The notes beneath the pieces were generated by a model. The model was given only the letters and a program-made list of their open reading frames with translations, was not told the origin of the DNA and did not search any database. Positions 54,927 to 63,288 of a DNA stretch of 64,000 nt are shown here, piece after piece. Each line of letters opens with the position of its first letter. Position 1 is the first letter of the stretch. The DNA comes from Microbacterium oxydans (GTDB lineage: Bacteria > Actinomycetota > Actinomycetes > Actinomycetales > Microbacteriaceae), in assembly GCF_900095745.1 (NCBI RefSeq), contig NZ_FMIR01000014.1, positions 287,147-351,146 of the forward strand, written 5' to 3'. A program made the translations under genes and the position numbers.

Positions 54927-55573
54927 CGCTCTCCTCCGTGCTCCGCAGGCGCGGCGCTGTCGTTCGATTCGGTGACCGCGGCGGCGGCATCCACCCGTTT
55001 CGGGGTGAGCCCGGCGATGCCGAGGAAGACCGCGACGATCGCCGCGTAGCCGCCGAACATGCCGACACCGAGGATGATGCCGGACAGCACGAACGTGCCG
55101 GCCTTCTCGATCGTGTACTCCTGCAGGAATCCGGCCGGGATCAGCAGCAAGACGATGCCCAGCAGCACACCGAGCGCGCCGACGGTGATCGCGTCGCGCG
55201 AGAGCGGATCAGCGGTACGACGCGAGCGGATGCCGGCGAGGATCTCGATGCCGCCGCTCACGATCGCCCAGGAGGACACGACGATGAAGAACAGATCGTC
55301 GGATCGCCAGGCCGGGATGCCACTCACCCCGCCGGCGACGACGCCGAGTGCGGCGAGCAGGATGTATGACCAGCGCGAGCCCGCCGGGAGCACCAGCCAG
55401 GCCGCGAGCAGTTGCACGAGCGCGGTGGTGAAGACGAAGCCGCTGAAGACCGAGAGGCCGATGGGAGCGGAGTGGTCCGATGAGAACGTGATCATCAGTG
55501 CGGCGACGGCGGCGAACAGCGCGCGCAGCAATTGCACGTGGCGCATGGTGAATGCGCGAGCAGGGGCAGACAT
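54923..55573 (-). CDS. HdeD-like multi-pass membrane protein
   Basis: 216 aa, six or so hydrophobic segments in pairs, with a DUF308/HdeD feel (FFIVVSSWAIVSGGIEILAGIRSRR). ATG at 55573 is chosen because the longer frame runs into a hairpin. Role unknown. Confidence 0.65.
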   Translation of the reverse strand: MSAPARAFTMRHVQLLRALFAAVAALMITFSSDHSAPIGLSVFSGFVFTTALVQLLAAWLVLPAGSRWSYILLAALGVVAGGVSGIPAWRSDDLFFIVVSSWAIVSGGIEILAGIRSRRTADPLSRDAITVGALGVLLGIVLLLIPAGFLQEYTIEKAGTFVLSGIILGVGMFGGYAAIVAVFLGIAGLTPKRVDAAAAVTESNDSAAPAEHGGER

Positions 55574-55658
55574 GACGGTCCAGAGTCCTCCGGGGTGTTC
55601 CTCCCAGTCTACGCGGGGGCGCGGAGCCGCAGCGCCCGCGGGTGTGCGGAGGAGGATT

Positions 55659-55703
55659 CGTGAAGCCCGGCTGATCTCCCCAGATCGATTGCCGGGCTTC
55701 ACG
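55659..55703. repeat. 13-bp inverted repeat with nested GATC stem
   Basis: Perfect arms CGTGAAGCCCGGC/GCCGGGCTTCACG separated by 19 bases that contain GATCT-CCCC-AGATC, which can itself pair. It lies between divergent starts, not after a gene end, so it is not an ordinary terminator. Confidence 0.8.
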
Positions 55704-55877
55704 ACGTACGCAGCAAGGGGGGCATCACTGCGTCAGGCCGGTCTTCGCAGGGTCGGGCACCCTGCCTGCGATGTCGGCCAAGTGACCCCACATGCCCACC
55801 CGGTCCCCTGAGGTGCGCGCGTGCGGTCGTATGCTCACTTTAGGGCGGTGGTCTTCACATACCGGACGGGGGCTGTG

Positions 55878-56801
55878 ATGAGTTACGAGTATGACGAACG
55901 CAGGTCCGGATCCGATGCTTTCGCGGCGGCTCTGCGCGACGCGATCAACGCGCGGCACGTGACGCTGTCGTGGCTGCATCAGCAGCTCAACCTGCGCGGG
56001 AACCGCGTGTCGATGGCCACGCTGAGCTACTGGCGCTCGGGGGCACGCCGCCCGGAAGGCGCGCAGTCACTCGCCGCGCTCGCCGACATCGAAGACCTTC
56101 TCTGCCTCGATGCCGGGGCGCTGCGCCGTCACCTCGGTCCCACGAACCGGACCGGTCCGCTCGGTCCGAATCAGTTCCCCCTCGACGAGGAAGAACTCGA
56201 ACGGGCGGTCATGGTCGCCTTCGATGCGCTGGGGGCGACCTACCCCGACACCTCACGCGAGCTGACGACCCACTCCGTGACCGACGTCGACGCCGACGGC
56301 AACGTCGCGTTCAGCATCACCCGCAGCATCGTGCAGTCCACGATCGGCACGATCACGGCCATCCCGTTCCTCGAGATCACACCGGGGGTCAGCACCCCGG
56401 CGCCGATCCTGAGCGCGGTGTCGGGCGGACGCATCACCGCGCGGTACTCGCACCCCGACGGCGAGGTGCACGGGGTGCTCTTCGAACTCGACGTGCCGCT
56501 CACCGCACCGGACACCGCGATGGTCGAGTGGTCGGTGACGTATCCGTCCGAGTATCCGCCGATGCGCGACACCGGCCACGCCCTGGCGCAGAAGGCCAGA
56601 GAGCTGCTGGTGTGGACGCGATTCCACCCGGATGCCGTGCCGGACTGGTGCGAGGAACGGGTCGAGACCCCCGAGGGCGTCACCGTCACCGACGTGCCGC
56701 TCACCCGCGGGACGTCGGTGCACCTGGTGCGTCGCGCGTTCGGCCCCGGCGCGCTCGCGCTGCACTGGGGGTTCGGCCCGCGAGAGGGTCAGCCGGGCTG
56801 A
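55878..56801 (+). CDS. HTH-containing hypothetical protein
   Basis: 307 aa. The N-terminal 100 residues look like an XRE-type helix-turn-helix (VTLSWLHQQLNLRGNRVSMATLSYWRSG, then ARRPEGAQSLAALADIEDLL). The C-terminal 200 residues are beta-rich and not recognised. It may be a regulator with its own sensor. Its end overlaps the convergent rhodanese gene by 13 bases. Confidence 0.7.
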   Translation: MSYEYDERRSGSDAFAAALRDAINARHVTLSWLHQQLNLRGNRVSMATLSYWRSGARRPEGAQSLAALADIEDLLCLDAGALRRHLGPTNRTGPLGPNQFPLDEEELERAVMVAFDALGATYPDTSRELTTHSVTDVDADGNVAFSITRSIVQSTIGTITAIPFLEITPGVSTPAPILSAVSGGRITARYSHPDGEVHGVLFELDVPLTAPDTAMVEWSVTYPSEYPPMRDTGHALAQKARELLVWTRFHPDAVPDWCEERVETPEGVTVTDVPLTRGTSVHLVRRAFGPGALALHWGFGPREGQPG

Positions 56802-57628
56802 TCCCCCGTGGCGACCGGGCGACCGGGAGTGTTGGACCACTGGCTCCACGAGCCGGGGAAGACCCGGGCGTCGATGCCGACCTCGTGCAGGACGAGTGCG
56901 GTGTGGGCGGCCGTGACGCCGGATCCGCAGTAGGCGGCGACCGGCGTGCCGGGCGTCACCCCGATCTCGGCGAAGGACGCCAGGATCGTCTCGCGGTCGA
57001 GGATCCGGCCCGCTGCGTCGAAGTGCACGGGTTCGGGCAGGTTGCGCGCGCCGGGGATGTGTCCGGCGACCGGGTCGTACGGCTCCGACTCGCCGCGGTA
57101 CCGGTCGGCCGCTCGCGCGTCGATCAGCACGCCCGACTCCGGGAACGCGGCGGTCTCGTCGATCGACAGCGCGTCACCGCCGATCTCGTCGAGCACGACA
57201 TCGCCCGGCTCGGGCACCACATCGTCGGTCGCGACCTCGAACCCCTCGGCCTGCCAGCCCCGGATGCCGCCGTCGAGCACGCGCACGTCGACCCCTCCTT
57301 GGCGCAGCAGCCACCAGGCGCGCGCCGCCGAGATGCCTGTGAAGTCGTCGTAGGCCACGACGGTGTCGCCCGCACGGACGCCCCACCGACGGGCCGCGGC
57401 CTGGAGGGTGGCCGTCGACGGCAGCGGATGCCGCCCCTCCGACGGTTCGCCGTGGGTCGAGAGCTCTGTGTCGAGCGCGGCGAACACGGCACCGGGGATG
57501 TGGCCCGTCAGGTAGTCGTCATGCCCGGCCTCGGGCCGATCGAGCCGCCACCGCACGTCGATCACACGCACCGGCGCGCCTCGGCTCAGCAGGTCGTTCA
57601 GCTCGGATGCACTCACGAAGTCGCTCAT
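56789..57628 (-). CDS. thiosulfate/3-mercaptopyruvate sulfurtransferase
   Basis: 279 aa, two rhodanese domains. The N-terminal one is inactive (DDFTGIS at the loop) and the C-terminal one has the catalytic Cys in AAYCGSGVTA. Transfers sulfane sulfur to cyanide or thiols. Confidence 0.92.
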   Translation of the reverse strand: MSDFVSASELNDLLSRGAPVRVIDVRWRLDRPEAGHDDYLTGHIPGAVFAALDTELSTHGEPSEGRHPLPSTATLQAAARRWGVRAGDTVVAYDDFTGISAARAWWLLRQGGVDVRVLDGGIRGWQAEGFEVATDDVVPEPGDVVLDEIGGDALSIDETAAFPESGVLIDARAADRYRGESEPYDPVAGHIPGARNLPEPVHFDAAGRILDRETILASFAEIGVTPGTPVAAYCGSGVTAAHTALVLHEVGIDARVFPGSWSQWSNTPGRPVATGDQPG

Positions 57629-57735
57629 CCTGCGAGGCTACCGAGTCTGCCGCAGCATCCGGTTCGGGGCCGTCTTCTCCCGTCACGATCCGCGCGACTA
57701 TGCTCGATCCGGCAACGTCGAGAAAGGGGCTGCGA

Positions 57736-58668
57736 ATGCCCCTTCGGTGGATGCGCCTACGCCCGCAGGAAGCCGCGCTCATCGCGATCACCGCGGTGTG
57801 GGGCGGCACGTTCCTGCTCGTGCACTGGGCGATGGAGCACTCGGGGCCCTGGTTCTTCGTCGGCATCCGGTTCCTGATCGCGGGACTGATCAGCGTCGTC
57901 ATCTTCCGCCGCGTGCTGGGCGGCATCCGCTGGCGTGATGTCGGCGCCGGCGTCGCGATCGGCGTCATGATCTACCTCGGCTACGGGCTGCAGACGCTCG
58001 GGCTGCAGACGATCGACAGCAGCACATCCGCGTTCATCACCGCGATGTACGTGCCGCTGGTTCCGTTCGCGCAGTGGGCCGTGTTCCGAAAGCGCCCGCC
58101 GGCGATGGCGTTCGTGGGTGCGGGACTGGCGTTCGTGGGACTGCTGCTCATCGCCGGGCCCGACGCCTTCGCGCTCACCCTCGGCGCGGGCGAGATCGCG
58201 ACCATGATCAGCACCCTGCCCATCGCGGCCGAGATCATCCTGATCAGCCTGTTCGCCGGGAAGATCGACCTGGGCCGCATCACCGTCATCCAGCTGCTGA
58301 CCGCCGGGGTGCTGGGGCTGCTCACGATGCCGGTGGTGGGCGAGGGCGTGCCGGAGTTCTCGTGGATCTGGGTCGGCTGCGCGGTGGGGCTGGGTGCGGC
58401 GAGCTGCCTGATCCAGCTGACCATGAACTGGGCGCAGAAGTCGGTCTCCCCCACCCGCGCGACCATCATCTACGCCGGAGAGCCGGTGTGGGCAGGGATC
58501 ATCGGGCGCATCGCGGGTGAGCGGCTGCCCGCGACCGCGCTCATCGGCGGGGCACTCGTCGTGCTCGGGATCCTCGCCAGCGAGCTGAAGCTCGTGCGGC
58601 GGCGGCGGCGAGCGCAGGTGCCGGGGCCGGGAGCCCCGGCACCTCCCGACGGCCAATCGCATCTCTGA
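57736..58668 (+). CDS. EamA-family (DMT) transporter
   Basis: 310 aa, ten membrane helices in two EamA repeats (AVWGGTFLLVHWAM, STSAFITAMYVPLVPF, and PTRATIIYAGEPVWAGIIG). A basic, Pro-rich tail ends the protein. ATG at 57736 follows AAAGGGG. Metabolite export is usual; the substrate is unknown. Confidence 0.88.
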   Translation: MPLRWMRLRPQEAALIAITAVWGGTFLLVHWAMEHSGPWFFVGIRFLIAGLISVVIFRRVLGGIRWRDVGAGVAIGVMIYLGYGLQTLGLQTIDSSTSAFITAMYVPLVPFAQWAVFRKRPPAMAFVGAGLAFVGLLLIAGPDAFALTLGAGEIATMISTLPIAAEIILISLFAGKIDLGRITVIQLLTAGVLGLLTMPVVGEGVPEFSWIWVGCAVGLGAASCLIQLTMNWAQKSVSPTRATIIYAGEPVWAGIIGRIAGERLPATALIGGALVVLGILASELKLVRRRRRAQVPGPGAPAPPDGQSHL

Positions 58669-58701
58669 CGGCCGGATCTGGCGGATCAGGCCGTCAGAGA
58701 T
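58661..58701 (+). terminator. hairpin over the EamA stop
   Basis: Perfect 13-bp arms ATCTCTGACGGCC/GGCCGTCAGAGAT; the 15-base loop holds two GATC tetramers five bases apart that can pair. The left arm includes the EamA stop codon. It resembles the repeat at 55659 in plan. Confidence 0.8.
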
Positions 58702-58759
58702 GGATTTCACCGCACGAAGCGCGGGGCGGAGCGCAGAGTGAGGGTGCCGACGCAAGGCG

Positions 58760-59161
58760 TCAGCGGCGGGAGTACTCCGTGTCGGTCACATGCTCGAGCC
58801 ACGTGGTCGACGTCGCGGGGTCGTCGGCGTTCTCGATCATCGCGATGTGCGACATGAAGCAGTCCGCGGTGGCGCCGTGCCAGTGCTCCTCGCCCGGCGG
58901 GGTGTAGATGGTGTCTCCGGGCCGTGCTTCGACGACCGTGCCGTCGCGGGTGCCGCACAGCGCCGTTCCCTCGGTGATGCGCAGGAACTGTCCGCGCGCA
59001 TGCGAGTGCCAGGCGGTGCGCGCACCCGGGGCGAAGCGCACCAGTCCGGCGAACATCCGCTGATCCCCCTCCTTCGGCGCGGCGATGACGTCGAGCCAGA
59101 CGTCTCCGGTGAACTGCTCCGGCGGATTCTTCACCGTCGGCGTGCGAGGTTCGATGTGCAT
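58760..59161 (-). CDS. cupin-domain protein
   Basis: 133 aa single-domain cupin. Metal-binding residues lie in TAWHSHARGQF (two His), then EHWHGA (His). Similar to small quercetinase/carboxymuconolactone-linked cupins. GAAGGAG precedes the ATG. It follows the dehydrogenase gene on the same strand, so probably in one operon. Confidence 0.85.
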   Translation of the reverse strand: MHIEPRTPTVKNPPEQFTGDVWLDVIAAPKEGDQRMFAGLVRFAPGARTAWHSHARGQFLRITEGTALCGTRDGTVVEARPGDTIYTPPGEEHWHGATADCFMSHIAMIENADDPATSTTWLEHVTDTEYSRR

Positions 59162-59172
59162 GAGATCTCCTT

Positions 59173-59215
59173 CGGATGTGCGGATGTGCGGATGTGCGGA
59201 TGCGCGGATGCGCGG
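59173..59215. repeat. 8-bp tandem repeat CGGATGYG, 5.4 copies
   Basis: Three copies of CGGATGTG then two of CGGATGCG and a partial one. It fills the gap between the dehydrogenase stop and the cupin ribosome site. Copy number could vary by slippage. Confidence 0.9.
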
Positions 59216-59218
59216 CTT

Positions 59219-60238
59219 TCAGACCGTGAGCAGCACCTTGGTGGCGCGACGCTCGTCCATCGCGCGATAGCCCTCGGCGGCGTCCTCGAGCGGGAGGGTG
59301 AGATCGAACACCTTGCCGGGGTCGATCTTGCGGTCCCAGATGAGCTGGATCAGCTCGGGCAGGAAGCGCCGCACCGGAGCCGGCCCGCCGTGCAGGTGCA
59401 CGCCGGAGAAGAACAGCTCCTCGCCGGGCAGTGCCACGTCGTGCGAGACACCGACGTAGCCGACATGCCCGCCGGGACGGGTCGAACGGATCGCCTGCAT
59501 CATCGACTCCTGCGTGCCGACCGCCTCGATCACCGAGTGCGCGCCGAGCCCGTTCGTGAGCTCCTTGATGCGCGCCACACCCTCGTCTCCGCGCTCTTCG
59601 ACGATGTCGGTGGCTCCGAACTCGCGCGCCAGTGCCTGCCGGTCGGCGTGCCGGCTCATCGCGATGATGCGTTCGGCCCCGAGTTCCCGGGCGGCGAGGA
59701 TGCCGAGCAGTCCCACCGCTCCGTCACCGACGACGGCGACGGTCTTGCCGGGTCCGGCCTCGGCGGCGACCGCCGCGAACCAGCCCGTGCCGAGGACGTC
59801 GGATGCCGCGAGCAGGGAGGGGATCAGGTCGGCGTCGGGCTGCCCCGGCGTGACGACGAGCGTGCCGTCCGCGTGCGGGATGAGCGAGTACTCGGCCTGC
59901 GTGCCGTACTTCCCCATCGGGACCACGTGCACGCAGCGGGACTGGTAACCCGCCTGGCAGATCTCGCAGGTGTTATCCGAGGCCATGAACGAGCCGACCA
60001 CGAAGTCGCCGACCTTCAGGGTCTGCACCTCGTCGCCGATCTCCTCGACGACGCCGACGTACTCGTGCCCCATCGGGGTGTGATCGACGTTGTCGTCACC
60101 GCGATACGGCCACAGGTCCGACCCGCAGATGCAGGTCGCGGCGAGCCGGATGACGGCATCCGTCGGCCGGGTGATCGTCGGCTTCTCGCGCTCCTCGACC
60201 CGGACGTCGCCGGGGGCGTACATGACTACTCCACGCAT
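59219..60238 (-). CDS. zinc-dependent alcohol dehydrogenase (MDR family)
   Basis: 339 aa. Catalytic zinc ligands in CICGSD and GHEYVG, structural zinc cysteines in CEICQAGYQSRC, and a nucleotide-binding VVGDGAVGLLG. ATG at 60238 gives the standard start (MRGVVMYAPGDVRVEE). Acts on an unknown alcohol or aldehyde with NAD(P)H. Divergent from ribA. Confidence 0.9.
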   Translation of the reverse strand: MRGVVMYAPGDVRVEEREKPTITRPTDAVIRLAATCICGSDLWPYRGDDNVDHTPMGHEYVGVVEEIGDEVQTLKVGDFVVGSFMASDNTCEICQAGYQSRCVHVVPMGKYGTQAEYSLIPHADGTLVVTPGQPDADLIPSLLAASDVLGTGWFAAVAAEAGPGKTVAVVGDGAVGLLGILAARELGAERIIAMSRHADRQALAREFGATDIVEERGDEGVARIKELTNGLGAHSVIEAVGTQESMMQAIRSTRPGGHVGYVGVSHDVALPGEELFFSGVHLHGGPAPVRRFLPELIQLIWDRKIDPGKVFDLTLPLEDAAEGYRAMDERRATKVLLTV

Positions 60239-60366
60239 TCTTACTGCTCCTTCTATCGTGTGAATCCAGTCAACGCCGATTCCGTCACAGGTGGGAGGCT
60301 CTCTCATGGCACCCCTCGGATCGCTGCGGACGGGAATAGTTCGACGGGCCGCGCGTTGCACCCGGC

Positions 60367-61026
60367 ATGATTGAAACTTCAACCGTCGCTCCGGTCGCCA
60401 CGGAGCGCACCCGCGTCCGCGTGCCGCTGCGCTTCGGCGACGGCTTCTCCACCACCGCCGACGTGGTCACCTTCGACGGCCTGATCGACGGCCGCGAGCA
60501 CCTGCTGCTCGGCCTCGGCGACTGGCGTGCGGCACTCGAGCGCGCGGCCGACGGGGGCGCCGCGCCCCTCGTGCGCCCGCACAGCGAGTGCCTGACCGGC
60601 GACGTCTTCGGCTCGGAGCGCTGCGACTGCGGCCCCCAGCTGCGCGAGGCCGTGGAGCGCATCGCCGACGAAGGCGGCTTCCTGCTGTATCTGCGCCAGG
60701 AGGGTCGCGGCATCGGCCTGTACGCCAAGCTCGACGCCTACGCGCTGCAGGATGCCGGACTCGACACGTATGAGGCGAACGTCGCCCTGGGCCACGGCGA
60801 GGACGAGCGCGACTACACCGTCGCCGCGCAGATGCTGAACGCGGTCGGCGTCGACGGCATCCGCCTGCTGAGCAACAACCCCGACAAGGCCGTGCAGCTC
60901 GAGGCCCTCGGCATCCGCGTCACCGAGCGCGTGCCCACCGAGGTGCACCTGTCGGAGGCGAACACCCGCTACCTGCAGGCCAAGCGGGACCACACCGCGC
61001 ACACGCTCGACCTGTCGGCGGCGTGA
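60367..61026 (+). CDS. ribA: GTP cyclohydrolase II
   Basis: 219 aa. First step of riboflavin synthesis: opens GTP to the diaminopyrimidine. Zinc cysteines in CLTGDVFGSERCDC and the catalytic RQEGRGIGLYAKLDAY are intact. It is a stand-alone enzyme without the RibB domain and away from other rib genes. No FMN riboswitch features were recognised upstream. Confidence 0.93.
   Translation: MIETSTVAPVATERTRVRVPLRFGDGFSTTADVVTFDGLIDGREHLLLGLGDWRAALERAADGGAAPLVRPHSECLTGDVFGSERCDCGPQLREAVERIADEGGFLLYLRQEGRGIGLYAKLDAYALQDAGLDTYEANVALGHGEDERDYTVAAQMLNAVGVDGIRLLSNNPDKAVQLEALGIRVTERVPTEVHLSEANTRYLQAKRDHTAHTLDLSAA
60371..60382. promoter_or_regulatory. palindrome TTGAAACTTCAA at the ribA start
   Basis: TTGAA-AC-TTCAA lies four bases inside the annotated ribA coding region. 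The form suits a MarR-type operator and a marR gene is next but one downstream. It may be chance, as it also encodes residues 2-5. Confidence 0.35.
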
Positions 61027-61054
61027 CACGAGCGTGACACTCGAGGAGGGCACC

Positions 61055-61528
61055 ATGACGGCGGCAGGACAGCATCCGCGTCGACTCGACGACGGTGAGA
61101 TGGCGACATGGCTTCCCGTCATCCGGTTCGTCCAGCTGCTGCCGCAGGTGCTCGATCGCACCCTGAAGGACGAGGTCGGGCTCAACCACGCCCGCTACGC
61201 CATCCTCGTCACGCTGGCCGGGCAGGGCGAAGGCACCGTGACGATGACGGAACTCGCGCGCATCGCCGGGCTCAGCCGCTCACGCCTGAGCCACGCCTTG
61301 GACTCGCTCGAGGAGCGCGGCTGGGTGGAGCGCACCTCGTGCAGCTCCGACAAGCGCACGCTCTCGGCCACCCTGACCGCGGAAGGACGCGAGATGCTGC
61401 GCACGGCCGCGCCGGTGCACGTCGAGCAGGTGCGGGAACTGGTGCTCGATCCGCTCACGGCAGAGGAGCGCGCGCAGCTCGAGGCGATCCTCGGCAAGCT
61501 GCTGCCCGGCGTGACCGCGGCGCTGTAA
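61055..61528 (+). CDS. MarR-family regulator
   Basis: 157 aa. Winged HTH with MTELARIAGLSRSRLSHALDSLEERGWVERTSCSSDKR typical of MarR. ATG at 61055 follows GAGGAGGG; GTG at 61034 is a weaker start. It is 28 bases after ribA on the same strand and may be co-transcribed. Ligand unknown. Confidence 0.88.
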   Translation: MTAAGQHPRRLDDGEMATWLPVIRFVQLLPQVLDRTLKDEVGLNHARYAILVTLAGQGEGTVTMTELARIAGLSRSRLSHALDSLEERGWVERTSCSSDKRTLSATLTAEGREMLRTAAPVHVEQVRELVLDPLTAEERAQLEAILGKLLPGVTAAL

Positions 61529-61576
61529 GCCGGTCACCCGCGGCGAGGTGCGCGAGCTCCTCCCCTGTGTGCACGG

Positions 61577-61593
61577 TTCTGCTCTGAGCAGAA
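61577..61593. promoter_or_regulatory. PopR-like palindrome TTCTGCTCTGAGCAGAA
   Basis: The centre of a perfect 21-base palindrome (61575-61595), 39 bp upstream of the XRE regulator start. The same motif in weaker form occurs twice at the clpP promoter (63241 and 63256). Its layout matches the PopR site of Streptomyces (TTCTGCC-3N-GGCAGAA) as I recall it. Confidence 0.75.
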
Positions 61594-61632
61594 CCGCTCG
61601 AACCCGCCGAACACCGCGGTTTATCGTGAGGC

Positions 61633-61992
61633 ATGGCCGACCTGATCTCGTTCCCGCGCACCCCTCGCCCCGACCGCCCGAAGTCGAGCGGGCCCGAGCC
61701 GCTGTGGCGTCAGATGCTGGGCGACCAGCTGCGTCGCCGCCGCCACGACCGCGAGGAGACCCTCACCGAGACCGCGGAGAAGGCGGGCGTCTCGCCCCAG
61801 TACCTCTCCGAGGTCGAACGGGGGCTGAAGGAGCCGTCGAGCGAGATGATCGCCGCCATCGCCGGTGCCCTCGACACGAGTCTGATCGACCTCACGAGCG
61901 CCGTGGCCGATGACCTGCGCTCGGCCGCGGTGCCGGCATCCACTGCCGTCTCCGTGTCGGTGTCGCGCGGCTCCTTCGCCCTCGCCGCCTGA
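61633..61992 (+). CDS. XRE-type regulator, PopR/ClgR-like
   Basis: 119 aa. HTH at about 45-75 (TAEKAGVSPQYLSEVERGLKEPSSEM), close in style to the ClgR/PopR family that controls clp genes. The C-terminus is ...SFALAA; its last four residues equal those of the SsrA tag, suggesting degradation by Clp. Convergent with the clpP operon, stop to stop one base apart. Confidence 0.88.
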   Translation: MADLISFPRTPRPDRPKSSGPEPLWRQMLGDQLRRRRHDREETLTETAEKAGVSPQYLSEVERGLKEPSSEMIAAIAGALDTSLIDLTSAVADDLRSAAVPASTAVSVSVSRGSFALAA

Positions 61993-61993
61993 C

Positions 61994-62587
61994 TCACGCC
62001 CCCCGCGGGCCCAGCACCGTGTCGATCAGTCCGTAGTCCAGGGCCGCGGATGCCGTGAACACCCGGTCGCGGTCGGTGTCGGCGCGGAGCTCCGCAACCG
62101 TGCGCCCGCTGTGCCTGGCGAGGATCTCCTCCATGTCGGACCGCACCCGCACGACCTCGTCGGCCGCGAGGATCAGGTCGGGGATCGCGCCGCGCGACTG
62201 GCCGGCGGGCTGATGCAGCACGATCCGGGCATGCGCGAGCGCGGCGCGCTGACCTTCTGCCCCCGCGGCGACGAGCAGCGCGGCGGGACCGATCGCCTGA
62301 CCGACGCACGTCGTCGCGATGGCCGGTCGGATGTGCTGCATGGTGTCGTAGATCGCGAGCGCCGCTCCGGGGTCACCGCCCTCGCTGTTGATGTAGAACT
62401 GGATGCCGCTCTCCGGACTGTCGGCGTCGAGGTGCAGCAGCTGCGCGATCAGGGCGTTCGCGACACCCGCGTCGATGCCGGTCCCGAGATAGATGACACG
62501 CTCGGCGAGCAGGTGGGAGTACACGTCCATGATGCGCTCGCCCCGCGGATGCTGCGCGATGACGTTGGGGATCGAGTACGTGCTCAT
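61994..62587 (-). CDS. ClpP-like protein without catalytic serine
   Basis: 197 aa. ClpP fold with conserved His (RIVLHQPAG) and Asp (DRDRVFTASAALDYGLID). The serine block, normally GQAAS, reads GQAIGPAA, so Ser is Gly; checked in the bases. The subunit should be inactive on its own and may be structural, like ClpR. Overlaps the active clpP upstream by four bases. Confidence 0.9.
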   Translation of the reverse strand: MSTYSIPNVIAQHPRGERIMDVYSHLLAERVIYLGTGIDAGVANALIAQLLHLDADSPESGIQFYINSEGGDPGAALAIYDTMQHIRPAIATTCVGQAIGPAALLVAAGAEGQRAALAHARIVLHQPAGQSRGAIPDLILAADEVVRVRSDMEEILARHSGRTVAELRADTDRDRVFTASAALDYGLIDTVLGPRGA

Positions 62588-63201
62588 GCGTTCACCCCCA
62601 GCCCGACGCGCGCGCGTTGTCGCGGCATCACCTCGGCGATCGAGGCCACGATCCCGTCGATGAAGCCGTAGTCCTGCGCCTGGGTCGCGGTGTACCAGCG
62701 GTCGTGCAGCGAGTCCTCGAAGATGCGCTCGAGGGGCTGGCCGGTGTCGGCCGAGATGAGGCCCAGGACCGTGTCGCGCGTGTGCCGCAGGTCGTCGGCC
62801 TGCGTCTCGATCTCGCCCGCGGAGCCGCCGATGCCCGCCGATCCCTGATGCATGAGGATGCGCGCGTGCGGCAGGGCCCGCCGCTTGCCGGGAGTGCCCG
62901 CGGAGAGCAGGAACTGGCCCGCGCTGCAGGCCAGCCCGAGGGCGAGGGTGGCCACGTCATTGGGGATGAGCCGCATGATGTCGCGGATCGCGAGCATCGA
63001 CGGCACCGAGCCCCCGGGCGAGTGGATCCAGAGGGCGATGTCGGCGGCGGGGTCCTCGGCCGACAGCGCGAGCAGCTGCGTCATCAACAGCGTGCCGTTG
63101 TCGTCGTCGAGCGCACCGTCGAGCACGAGCACCCGCTCGTGGAACAGTGCGCGCCGGGCCTCAGGACCGAACTGCGGGATGGAGGGGTTGTCTTCGCTCA
63201 T
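62584..63201 (-). CDS. clpP: ClpP protease subunit, active type
   Basis: 205 aa. Triad visible: Ser in GLACSAGQF (in place of GQAASMGA), His in ARILMHQ, and Asp in HDRWYTATQAQDYGFID. First gene of the operon; forms the peptidase chamber for Clp ATPases together with the inactive partner. Two PopR-like sites lie upstream. Confidence 0.92.
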   Translation of the reverse strand: MSEDNPSIPQFGPEARRALFHERVLVLDGALDDDNGTLLMTQLLALSAEDPAADIALWIHSPGGSVPSMLAIRDIMRLIPNDVATLALGLACSAGQFLLSAGTPGKRRALPHARILMHQGSAGIGGSAGEIETQADDLRHTRDTVLGLISADTGQPLERIFEDSLHDRWYTATQAQDYGFIDGIVASIAEVMPRQRARVGLGVNA

Positions 63202-63240
63202 GCCCCCAGCATCCGTCGCCGCCGCGCGTGTGCGGCCGGA

Positions 63241-63272
63241 TTCTGCCCTGAGCCGCTCTGCCCTGAGCAGAT
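63241..63272. promoter_or_regulatory. two abutting PopR-like sites at the clpP promoter
   Basis: Site 1 (63241-63257) TTCTGCCCTGAGCCGCT and site 2 (63256-63272) CTCTGCCCTGAGCAGAT. Site 2 keeps most of the perfect palindrome found at 61577; site 1 keeps mainly its left half. They start 40 bp upstream of the clpP ATG. Confidence 0.7.
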
Positions 63273-63288
63273 ACGTCCTGACGCCGTC

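Noticed and set aside
60239..60366. FMN riboswitch before ribA
   Set aside because: The gap is only 128 bases and none of the conserved FMN-element blocks could be recognised.
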